Assembly: GCF_000003815.2 (NCBI RefSeq)
Contig: NC_049992.1
Location: 1,363,724-1,427,723 of the forward strand
Reading direction: 5' to 3'
Source of the DNA: Branchiostoma floridae
Lineage: Eukaryota > Chordata > Leptocardii > Amphioxiformes > Branchiostomatidae
Length of the DNA stretch: 64,000 nucleotides
Positions 45,476 to 57,300 of this stretch are shown here, piece by piece; position 1 is the first letter of the stretch; each line of letters starts with the position of its first letter. The position numbers and the translations under genes were made by a program. The notes beneath the pieces are model-generated. The model saw only the letters and a program-made list of their open reading frames with translations, ran no database searches and was not told the DNA's origin.

Positions 45476-45806
45476 AAATTGTCACAGTGGGAGGTTTCTG
45501 CTAGGGCAGGATTTCCCCATCGTTTGGTTTGATTGAATTCGGATGTTTATTAGTAAAAGATACGTCACTATTCTTCCTGGAGTCCGGGTGAATGACGTAA
45601 ATAGATCACAGTGTGGCTGATACGAGACGGAGGTTCGCCAGGCCTCCATCCGGGTGATTTGTAGTGTGTAACCAACTGCAGGCGGAAGGATTCGGTCCAT
45701 CGCACACGGGGGATGCCCCTACTGTTTTGTGAAAAGTGTGGTCGGTTCTTGATGATCAGACACTTTTTTTTACAACATAAAGTAAACGATTTACAAGGTG
45801 CGTGAC

Positions 45807-46238
45807 TAGGGCTGGGTATCGGTACAGCGTACGGGTACAAAACCGGTTTTTCTTGTTGGACCGGTCCAGAAAAACCGGACCTGAAAAAATTAGGTGGACC
45901 GGATGTTGGACCGATTAGAAAATTAACATATTATTCGATCAGATATTCACACGTTTTGGCACTTGCAGGTGGAAGAAAATAACAAGAGTGAAGTAGATAG
46001 AGTTTATAGTCATTTCTACCAAGTTTTACAGCCAAACGTACATGTGCAGTTAGCGTTGTAGGATTTTAAAACGCAAGTGTAAGTCTAATACTCCACCAAA
46101 CAGATTTCTTTGTAGTGAAATGGACCATTAGTATGAGTCATACTGCATCAGGTCCAGGTTCAGGTCCGGACCTGGACCTGATCCTCTGGACCTGAACCGG
46201 ACCTGGACCTGAATTTTCTGTACCGGTACCCAGCCCTA
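45807..46238. mobile_element. Non-autonomous hAT-type element with 8-bp target duplication (copy A)
   Basis: The ends TAGGGCTGGGTATCGGTAC and GTACCGGTACCCAGCCCTA are inverted. TGCGTGAC flanks it perfectly at 45799-45806 and 46239-46246; an 8-bp duplication is diagnostic of the hAT superfamily. The interior has many GGTCC/GGACC and AGGTCCGGACCTG words. 432 bp, no transposase. Confidence 0.92.
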
Positions 46239-46745
46239 TGCGTGACTGTAACAGAGTCTGGCTATTCAGGCAGCGCCCACCTTGACTTACTTGACTTTGT
46301 CGGGTGCTGCTCCTCCCCTGCCACCCGAACCACTGTAGCAGCCCAGAGGTCTCACCCACCACCTGTTTTTTAATCAGCCAATGAGTTAGTGGAGCAAATC
46401 TTAGTGGAACCGCTAGAACGAGTGAAGCACTTTGTTTACAACAGAAACCAAACGACTCGCGATGTCTCAGACGTCAAAGACGTTATTTTCGTCACTGAAC
46501 TGTACATGAGAAAAAGTGTAAGGTGAGGTGAGGTGAGCGGTGGATGCATCCCTGTGGATTCTCCTGTCGATTCGACAGATGAGCAGGCAGACAGGTATTT
46601 ACCTGTTTGCCTGACCTGCACATGACTTTTTTTATGGTGAAGGAGGGGTGTGCAATTCCTTCTCCACCCTCTCGTCTACTGGAGCACTATTTAAAGTCTC
46701 ACAGGGACAGAACTGTATGACACGTGTGACGGTGAATCTCTGTAG

Positions 46746-47235
46746 TGGGGCCGTGTAGCACAGTGGTAGTGTATTCGGCCCGTGACCGAGAGGTCGCCGG
46801 TTCGAATCCGCCTGCCGTGTTGCCGGTCTTGTGCCCTTGGGAAAGGCACTTTACACGACCTTCCTCACTTTACTCAAGTGAAAAATGAGTCGTCCCTCGG
46901 ATAGGACGTTAAATGGAGGTCCCGTGTATGGGGAGAGCCATACCCTATGCACGTTAAAGAACCCGCCACATGTGCGAACATCCACCCGAGCGGATCAAAC
47001 CATTCCGGCCAAAATAGGGGTAGGGAATCTCCCGAGCAGCCCTCGTAACCCCTGCTTCGCCTATTGGGTCAGTTAGTCCTCCTCCTCACTCATAGTGAGC
47101 AATTGGGCTGGTCTCAATCATGGGCGAAGAGTTGCTGTTACAGTTCCAATCATGTAACCCGTAACCTTGAGTGGCCTTCAGGCCTTGTTACGTGGTGACC
47201 ATTGAGTAAAAAAAAAAAAAAAAAAAAAAAAAAAG
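46746..47235 (+). mobile_element. Full-length tRNA-headed SINE with poly(A) tail
   Basis: The head GGGGCCGTGTAGCACAGTGGTAG holds an A box, and GGTTCGAATCC at 46799-46809 is a canonical B box. A TTCGG/CCGAG anticodon stem encloses CCCGTGA, but the loop lacks T at position 33. A body of about 400 bp follows (CTTGGGAAAGGCACTTTACACG, ACCCGCCACATG, GAGCGGATCAAACCATTCC) and ends in about 25 A at 47209. Pieces of the body recur, mostly inverted, at 15228, 27350, 29790, 30280, 32745, 50690, 51355 and 56890. This is the source-like copy of the window's main SINE family. Confidence 0.85.
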
Positions 47236-48139
47236 ATAGGTGGAAACAGCAGTGCTTGGTGTTAAGTGCTGGTAGAGCCATTGTGTAATGAAGAATCTTT
47301 GATAATCATATAAAAATAACCAGGCCATAAATAACAATTTCTCTTATCCGCCCAAAGGATTTCCTGAGTTATCTGCTATTATCATTATCATACCCATGGT
47401 GATGTTCTATTACCGGTTCTGCCATGTGGAATTGAGGAGGTACCACGTCAATGGTATTTCCTCTGCTCCTTTTATAACTAAAGCACCCTGATGAAAGGAT
47501 AATGAAATCACCTTTTCCTTAGTCCTAACATAGACCACATCCGCCTTCCGTCAGCCACATCACAGGTGTATAAAAACAACTGTTTCCAAGAACAAGTGAC
47601 GTCTGACTTTTGTCTATATCTTCAAACCAGGCAGTGAAGAGATTTTGAAATTTGAGCTGTGACGGTTTGTTGGAAAAGTTTTCAGAAAATCATCTCAAAC
47701 ACACGATGTGTCCCACCGAATTTACTCCACCTTTTAGACTGCCTCGGTGGAATAATTTTTTTTAGCCCAGCTGACTTGAGAACTAAGAGCTATGTACTTT
47801 TATTCTAACGTTGTGGCGATGATTCCACGTGGTCTACTCCATTATCGAATACATTCTGCTAATGAATGAACTCATCTAGTTTCAATGAAAACAGCTTTGA
47901 AAGTTAGATGATACAAGATCAATGAAGCGGCGTAGAGCATCATTTATCCCATCGATATTACAGAGTATATGCTTCAGGCGTTTCGTTAATTCATCCGGTC
48001 CTGTCTTAAAGTCCTCAAAGGCCACCTTGAGATTAGAAGAGTTGGAAACCTCCTCTTAAGTTTCACTCAGAGGAAACTTGTATCAGTCCGGGTGAATTGA
48101 AATGCATCTCGAGTTTTCTACCGTCTCCTTGAATGCATG

Positions 48140-48328
48140 GTTACGTCAATCAAGTGGGCGTGGCGCAAATCGAGTGCTGTGATTGGTTGAGCCCGACCCA
48201 TTCGCCCATTTACAAATCTCGCCCGCCTTCAGACCGTCCTGACAGATTCGCGCATCCGTAGCTCCAGTAAAGGTCGTCTCTCTGCTGTCTCTTACAGTTA
48301 GCGGGGCGGCGAATTGAGCTCGGCGGGG
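48140..48328 (+). promoter_or_regulatory. Putative promoter and 5' UTR of the 5-HT6-like receptor
   Basis: GTGATTGGTTGAG at 48179-48191 contains an inverted CCAAT box. A GC-rich, TATA-less stretch leads to ATG at 48329. CTCTTACAG just before TTAGCGGGG (about 48291-48299) could be the acceptor of a 5' UTR intron. Weak evidence, based on position and motifs only. Confidence 0.35.
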
Positions 48329-51300
48329 ATGGAAGCGAACGGGACCGCAGAGCCCGGGAACAGCTCCGGTGATGCTGACTGGGGCGATCTGGGCGGGCAG
48401 GAGAGCATGTGGGGAACCGTCGCTCTGGTCGTGCTGCTGTCAATCATTGTGGCCATCACGGTGGTGAGTTCATCTTTCCATGTCTTCTGTGTTAAGATTA
48501 GGGGTTTATTATCGTCTACGTAAAAACAAATTTTACGATATCGCATTAGTGGGCCAAAGGGAGTAGGGAAAATGTCACTGACTTCGAAGGTTCCCCAAAA
48601 AATTATTGGTTTCGAATGTACGTATTCACGATTTCATGAGGCACACTTATTTCATATTGATATCTTCACCTTTAATACCCCTGAGTGCGCTAGCCAGTTT
48701 ATCACAATCTCCCTAACACTATAAAGAATGACTCGAAGATGGTCTACTTCTTTAAGACAGGGGTTTTTATTACCCACGGAGCGGCTAGAAGAAGCATGAT
48801 GCTACGAGATGCATGTTTACGATGTAGCAATATCAGTCGGTCATTATCACCGTCTGTCTCACAAGGAATGTATAGGGTTACCAGTAGAAGGTCTTTCTTT
48901 TTGAGACGTAGGTTTTGTATTACGTAGAATGGCTTGAAGACAGCCAAGCCTACACGTATTGGAACCATATTTACGTTACAGCCCCAGCTGTCGGTATTAC
49001 AGTCTGCCGTCCTGGGAGCATTACGAATGACTTGGAGAAGGCTAATTGACGTTTTATTACGCCTGGGAAACATATTTTGGGTCTAGCAAAGATAGATCAA
49101 AAGAAGTGGGGAAAATATCGATTTTTGAAGGTAAAATTTATCACATTCGAATCGGGGCGCCAAAGATGTGAATATTCGCCAGTTATGCTACAGTCACATT
49201 TCAAAACCGGGGCCCGGCCGGACTATTTTAGAAAACGAAAAAAAATGCCATGACTCTCCTTTCTACGTTTTGTGCATTTTATTGTCTTTTATATAATTTT
49301 TTCGTCCCCGGTCGGGCCCCAGTTTGGAACTTTCACTTCACTGTGACCTAGGCATGAATGAGGTGCTCCTATATTCTTTCTACGACGTCTTCTCCTTTAA
49401 TACTCTTGAGTGCACTATCCATAAGAATTCCTTGAAGATCATATTTCTTCTTTAAGACGTAGGTTTTTATTACCCACTTGGTATACTTGCTATTAAAAGC
49501 CCGACGCTACGAGAAACATATTTACGATACATCCAGTCCGTTTTTACTGCCGTCTGTGTCACCAGGAATATGAGAAATGACCCGGAGAAGGTTTTTCTTT
49601 TTAAGATCTGCCCATTGGGTAGAAAGGCTCGAAGACGGTTTATATTACACCAACGGGAGCCATATTTATTGCAGAGCCACAGTAACCGGGTTTTATTACC
49701 GTTCCTCTCACTGGGAGCATTACCAATAACTAGAGGAAGGTGAGGTTGTTACATGAAGGGGAAACATACTTACAGTATAGTCGCAGCGGTGGGCCAGAAA
49801 GATGACAGACGTGTCACATTTTTTATGGTTTTACATACGTTTATTAGGAACCATGACGACTTGAAGATGCTTACTGACCAGTTGATAAGTACGCTTAAGG
49901 CCCCTTAAAACGGAAAAGCGAACGCTGAGCGACGGTTAAATGACAAATTAGATTCGTGTCACGCTATTCTATGGTCGGAATCAAAAGACACAAAACGTGA
50001 ACAAAAATCTGTTCTTAATCTAAAAATACGTTGAGCAATGTGTGTCATCCTCCGTTACTCAGCAGTCATAGCCTGTAGTGGAAAGGCACTTTTACCTCAT
50101 TCGGAAACAGAATTTCAGTCGGAAGGAAGCAGTTTCTGAGCGTAACCACCAATCGTACAACGATTATCTTCAAGAAAGGGGATGGTTTGAAGAGTTTAGC
50201 GTACGCGTATTCCCGTCTGGACCGCAGCACGATGATTGATTGTCCTGTTTATGTAGTACTCATCTCGCGTTACTGTAGCCCTCTGGTCAGTAATGCGTCA
50301 TCAGGGCCTCTAAAACAAAGTGCATCGGCCTTTTTGGTCCTAGGACGCAGCTACAGAATGCGCAGGACATTTTATGGAACGATTTTCAGAAAAGGCTTCC
50401 ATTGACATGTTTTGATTTAAAGAGCCTGTATGCGTCTGCAAGTGTGTGGATGGATAGCAGAGCTCTAGAAGGCCTGGGTGGATTGTATTGAAATTTAGTA
50501 TGTATTGATGACACCTTGAAGCGCTTTTGGCCTTGATTTTGGCCACCCTAGCGGCTTGTTAAGGTACTGCAGCGGAAATTCTGGCTGTGATATTTCGATT
50601 TTGAAGTTATGAATTAATTTATCAAAACAAATTGTGCTGTTCTACAAACAAATCCAAAGGCTTTTTTGTCACTACGTAACAAGACCTGAAAGTCATTTTG
50701 AGATGTGACCCGAAGGCCACTCCAAGGGTACAGGTCACATTGTAAATGTAACAGCATCTCTCCTCCCTAGATCAGAAACATCACGATTGAGACCAGGTAA
50801 GTGTGAGGATGTAACTGGCCCAGTTGGCGAAGAAGGGGTTACAAAGACTGCTCAGGAAATTCCCTACCACATTTAAGCCGGAATGGTTTGATCCACACAC
50901 CGGGAAGGTCCCCTACTCTTTTCCATGTTTTGTTCATGGTGTTGTTCAGTAGTCTCCAGACACTGTCTAACGTCTTGTTCCTTCAGGTGGGAAACATCCT
51001 GGTGCTGCTGGCGGTAGCGACACACCGCAGTCTCCAGACACTGTCTAACGTCTTGGCCCTTGTCTTGTTCCTTCAGGTGGGAAACATCCTGGTGCTGCTG
51101 GCGGTAGCGACACACCGCAGTCTCCAGACACTGTCTAACGTCTTGACCCTTGTCTTGTTCCTTCAGGTGGGAAACATCCTGGTTCTCCTGGCGGTAGCGA
51201 CACACCGCAGTCTCCAGACGCTGTCTAACGTCTTCCTGGTGTCGCTCTGCGTCTCTGATCTTCTGGTAAGTGGACGTTTTGTTTGTTTTCAGATAATGTG

Positions 51301-54300
51301 TACACCAACTCTGGACGTAACACACTCGTTTATACAGCAGATACAAGCTGTATAAGCTGTGGCCGTTTGATTCACTCACACCAAGACGGTTCCCTACTGA
51401 TTCCGATAAGTGTGGTGTTTTTGTTACATACTTGAGACGGGGCTCTCCAGATTCAGGGAACCTTTGGCTCTAAGTCCTATCCGAGAGGATGTAAGAGGTA
51501 CGCTGTACGGAGAGTAAATCTCCACCGCCACCCCCACGACTACCCCCCCCCCCGTGTAGACTATTTGACATTCAGTAGTTTCTAGCGAGGACCAATAAAA
51601 TAGCTGCTGGCAGGTCACTGACATTGGGCGATAACTGCGAGCTTTTCGCACCCTTGCTTATCATGCAAATGCCGTGAACTCAAATCAAGCAGACATTATG
51701 TTCGTCATTTTGCACCGTGCGGGAGCTTTACTTGCTCACAAACAACTCTATATATCAGTTTAAAAAGTTTACTCTGGTGATCAAAAGGTGACGGGACTGT
51801 AGCGAGTTTTCCTGCATTAAACTTTTTGAAATGACGGCCCTACAGTTTATTTCCGTCTCTTTTATTACGCGCTTTGTCACTTTAGTTCTATTTTTTCGTC
51901 CACTTGTACCTCAAGGCTTCGTGGCGTAGTTGACTAGTGATTGGATTTGTAACTTTTGGACCAGAGTTCGAACCTGGCGTGGTGCAATTTTAAAAAAAGT
52001 TTTCTTTGTTGAATATTTTACTTTTTATCACTATACGGTCGTACTTTTGTAACTGAAATGTTTCGCTTCTTGTCAGTCACCCAAAATGTTGTCACCCCCA
52101 AAAGTTGTGACTTTTAGTACGTGTCACCCTATGTTTCAGTGCTATTTCCTTGCATTCACAAAAATAAAAACAGTACGTAGTTCTACAACTTACAACTTGT
52201 ACCTTGTAACAAGGTAAAGAGACGTCTCTGATGACCCGGTGTACAACGGCTGTAGTAAGTTGTCAAATATATGCGTTATGCACTCAAGTCGTGTTGTTTG
52301 CTGATTATTCAGTCCGTCCTTCTATTCTATATAACCAGCATTCAAAGGGACCAGCTCATAAAAATACATGCTGCAAACTAAAGGAAGCCCCACAAAGATG
52401 TCCTTTGTAATGTATTGACGGTATTTAACAGCTAGTAATCGACGGACAATAGGTGTGAAACATTCCTCCCTGGCCCTCGCGTGCAACCGGTCTGGCGTTA
52501 ATTGGTTACTCTGCATTTGAAAGAGCGGACTTCATGGGCGTAGCCCTCGCTAGAAATCTACTGAATGGGAATCAGNNNNNNNNNNNNNNNNNNNNNNNNN
52601 NNNNNNNNNNNNNNNNNNNNNNNNNNNNNNNNNNNNNNNNNNNNNNNNNNNNNNNNNNNNNNNNNNNNNNNNNNNTTTAACATCACTCTTGTTAGGCCCC
52701 CCCCCCCGACACACTTACACGCGTCGCCGTTTTTTTAACATCACTCTTGTTCCTGTTACCCCAGGTGATAGCCCCTTCCGTTGCCATCTCCCCCACCAGC
52801 CCCCCCCCCCCCACTCCAAACACACACACACGTCACCGGTGTATTTTTTTTTATATTACTCTTTTTTTCCCAGGTTGGCCCCCATGCCATTGCCATCCAT
52901 GAGAGTGGGTCTTCTCACCCAGACACACATACACGTCGCCGATGTGTTTTTTCAACAACACTTTTGTTTACCCCAAGTGGGTGCCCTTCTGATGCCCCCA
53001 GCCATTGGAGTCACCTTGTACGGAGAGTGGATCTTCTCAACCACCCCCCTTCCCCACACATACACACGCTTGTCGCCGGTGCGTTTTTTAAACATCACTC
53101 TTGTTTTCGTTACCCAAGGTCGGCGCCCTTGTGATGCCCCCTGCCATTGGAGTCACCCTGTACGGAGAGTGGATATTCTCCCCGGGATTCTGCGCGGTCT
53201 GGGTCTCGTTTGACGTCATGCTGTGCAGCGCCTCCATCCTCAACCTCTGCGTCATCAGTCTAGACAGGTCAGAGGTCAATTTATTTTGTTATCGTTATCA
53301 CCGTTGAGAAACTATAAAGGACGTTTGATTAAGGTCTTGAAAGAAAAAAAGAGAACGTCCTTGCCGAAATACAGTATAGTTACCCTATGTATTCCCAAGA
53401 AACGGTCTTCTCAACTTAAAGATAACTTGAGCGTGCTTGGTTATCTGAAATGATTGTATCCTTGTCTGATAGTTTCAATGATTCATGCTCCCCGGTCACC
53501 TTGGGATGGTCGCTTGTAGATCAGGCTAAAACAGAAAGAGCTAAAGTCTTACGCATGCTTGTGTCCTCCTTACTTATAAACCACATTTACTCCAATTCAT
53601 GTATTGCAGAGACATTCATCAAAATGTCTTGCCCAGTAAAAAAGAAAAAAAAAACCGAGCCGTCCCAACCACTGCTTCAAGCATAACACCTTTAACGGCT
53701 TACACAGGATAGTCTCTCTACAATCCCATTTCCTGCCTTTCTCCAATGACTTAACATGTCGGGGCAACCTTGTTTACCGCCAACTAAACCTTGTATGGAG
53801 AAAAACAGGATGTGATCCATTCAGTGCGGGTGAAGTCATTGAAAATCAGGTCATTACCCTTCCCAGACGCCCCCAAATGTCACTAGTACCGATGTTTGTG
53901 TCTAACGAAGTGCAAAACAGTATTATTTTGCTTCAAGAATTCAAAGGCTTTTATTATCAGTACAGTTCTAAAAGTGCTCACTCATTCATAACGTGGATTA
54001 TTATTTTAAACGGCTCTACGTGTCTCATAATTTTACTTTGACTACGATTCATGTTCCTCGGTCATGTTGGAATTGTCACTGGTAGATGATTCTTAACAAG
54101 AAAGAGCTTGAGCTTTGTAAACACTTCCCTTCCATTCATCCATTGAAACATTCAACCCAAAGTTTCGTCCAGTTAAGTCAAAGCCCTTCGTCACCTATTG
54201 AGTCAATCAAACGTGCCGATGCTCAATGACTTTGGTAGAAAAGATGCTGATACAGTGAGCGTATGGTAGTTCGGTACCTAGAAGTGATCAATACATGGCT

Positions 54301-57300
54301 TTGCACTGATAAAACTCGTTTAAAAAGTAATATTTCCCAGTTGTGTCCGCTACTGTTTCAAGCATAACACTAGTGGTGCGTACCTAAACTTATATTCAGG
54401 TTCAGGTCCGGATTCAAGTCCAGCAGTTCAGGTTCAGGTTCGGACTTTAAGTCCGGACCTGAACCCATCATTGCATATTATGTGCACTAGAAATTTTATT
54501 TGAAGGGGAGGGGGGATGGTGCATATAAAATTGCCTGTTATGAATTGAAATGCAATGTGAAAAATACATGCAAATTATATACAGCCAGTGTAAACATGAA
54601 AAGTTTTTTTGTCTCAGTGCAAATTTCACTGTCTATGGAAGGTTTTAAATGGTTTAGAACAAAAAAAGGGAATATAAGTGACAGATTGCTTTTTGCAAGT
54701 CCGGACTTGGCTCCGGACATTCAGGGTTTTTTTTGGACTTGGACCTAAACATTTCAGGTCCAATTCCAAGTCCGGGCTTTAGGTACGCACCACTACATAA
54801 CACTTTTCTCGGCTTACACAGTTCTAAGATCTTTTCTACAATCCGATAAGAACTTGACACCAGGGCCCTACAGTGTCAGGGCAACGTTGTTTACTAGGAA
54901 CGAAGCCTTGTGGAAGAATAGAACCGTGAATGAAGTCACTCCAAATCAGTTTATCGCCTTCCCCAGACAAATCCAATACGATTAGAGAACTCTGCTTCTA
55001 ACGATGAACTCACCGAATAACAAAAACATCGGGGCGACATTCATAACAGTGCTGATGGGCTTGGGTTACATTTTGTATTGTCGCTACTAAAAGGTTACTG
55101 CTTTAGTGTATTAAGTTTGTCGAGTTGTCAAAGAGAAAAAGACAACTGCCCAGTTCTTTAAAGATTACGTGTCTTAATTCTCATATCTAACTGAGACATC
55201 CTGGGTTGTTCGATGTGACATAACCAACTGCTGTCTCGCCGCGTGTCTGCGGAAAAAAATGTTTGTTACGCTGAAAGGCGGCTATGTTAAACCGGCTATA
55301 TGGATATATAAGCTGGTGTCTTAAACAGAAGGGCGGTTATGATATATAGATACAGATACAGAAGCTGGTGTGTTACGTCGAAGGGCGGTTATACCGGCTA
55401 TATAGATACAGATACAGAAGCTGGTGTGTTACGCTGAAGGGTGGTTGTACCGATTGTACACATACAAGCTGGTGTTACGCTGAAGGGCGGTTATACAGGC
55501 CACACAGACACAGAAAATGTTATGTTCCACAGGGCGGTAACTTTTTGTATGGGATGAAATAAAGCCTGTATGTTGAAAAGTGTCCCCATCTCTGTTACAG
55601 ATACATCCAGATCACGCGGCCCCTCCAACACGACACCTACATGACGAACACGATACAGATACAGAAATTTATGTGTTGCACCGAGTGGACCCTTTTTGTA
55701 TGGAATAAAATGAAACTTAAATTCCCCTCTCTAACACAGATATATCCAGATCACGCGGCCCCTCCAACACGACACGTACCTAATGGTTTCCCCTCTCTAA
55801 CACAGATATATCCAGATCACGCGGCCCCTCCAACACGACACCTACATGACCAACACGCGGGCCGGAGTGCTGATCGCCCTGGCCTGGCTGCTCGCCATCT
55901 TTGCCTCCTTCCCGCCCATCACGCTGGGCTGGCACGAGCACCCCGGACACCCGAGTCTCAGCGACCTGACCGCGCTGTCCCCGCGGCCGCAGTGCGTCTT
56001 CGACCCGAGCAAGACGTACGCGCTCACCGCTTCCATCGTCACCTTCTATATACCACTGGCAGCCATCCTCTTCACCTACAGGTGTGTTTGTTTGTTTGTT
56101 TTGTCACCTTCTACATCCCTCTCGCCGCCATCCTCTTTATGTACAGATTTGTTAACGCTATACAATATGGTAAACGTATGGTATAGGTATAATTCGGGGT
56201 TATAGGTTTCGCGTGTGTGTGTTTGTCTGTGTGCATTTCCCCAATGATAATTTAAAGATGGATTGTGATGATATTTGGCACGTGAGTAGGTCTTGAGAAG
56301 ACGAAGCTCAAGGTAATCTAAGACCCTCTGGTGGCCGATCTTGGTAATGCAGCAGAGCTTCCGGTTTTCGTTTTTGCTTGTTATGGTTTCGTCATTACTA
56401 TCATCAACATGAGAATTATTATCATGATGATTCTCCCAGCCGGATCTACAAAGAGGCGAAGTCCCAGGCGACGCGCGTGGCCTCCCTGAATAAGCAGTTC
56501 CGCACGGAGTCCAGACGGAAGAACGGGAAGCGTGGCAGCCAGCCCAGCGGGCCCTCCTCCACCAAAGGTGCTTCATTATTATTGCCATGTCACATTATTT
56601 ACTATTGCCATTGTAGTAAAAGCAGGTTGTCTCCACATATGAAGTAATTCTTGATTTGCATTGTTTGTACGACCTAGTATAGTCAAACCTGTATTAGGGG
56701 CCACCTCTACAGAGGGGCCACCTGTCCATAGTGGCCACTTTTTGTCGGTCCCTTGGGTATTTTATCTACAAGTTGCCACCTCTATACAGAGGCCACCTGT
56801 CTATAGTGGCCAAATTTGTCCGGTCCCTTGAGTGGCCGCTATAGACAGGTTTGACTGTACGTAGAAACTTAGTGCGTAAAAAACTTCATGCTCTTGGGAA
56901 AGGCGCTTTTCTCACTCCACCCAGGTGAAAAATGGCTATATGACTTCGGTTGGGGAGGTAAAGTGTGGTGAAAGGAGAGAGTAGACCTTCCAATACTATA
57001 CCCTAGACAAAGTAGATAACAACCCGCTGGCCAATGGTCATGGCCGTAAAAGGGTTATCAATGAATGAATGAATGAATGGAGACCTTTATTGTACATAGT
57101 ACCCACTGGGTTAAGTACAGGTCGCAACAAAAGATACATGAAATATATGCAATGTCATCCAATACAAGAATCGTATCTTACTACGTGAATATGAGACTAC
57201 CTTTGCCTTTTCCCTCCTTGTCCGCAGCTATCCGCACGCTGGGAGTGATCCTCGGAGCCTTCATGGTCACCTGTCTAAAGTGGCCACACTTCTCCAGTCC

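Noticed and set aside
46746-46820. Functional tRNA gene
   Set aside because: A and B boxes are good but the anticodon loop has C at position 33, and the sequence runs without a terminator into a SINE body with poly(A) tail.
50888-51355. 155-residue ORF as a separate repeat protein
   Set aside because: It is the receptor exon 2 array read through its intron pieces. The real exon is 51167-51265.
51918-51992. Functional tRNA gene
   Set aside because: B box and T stem are present, but the anticodon arm does not pair and the acceptor stem is poor.
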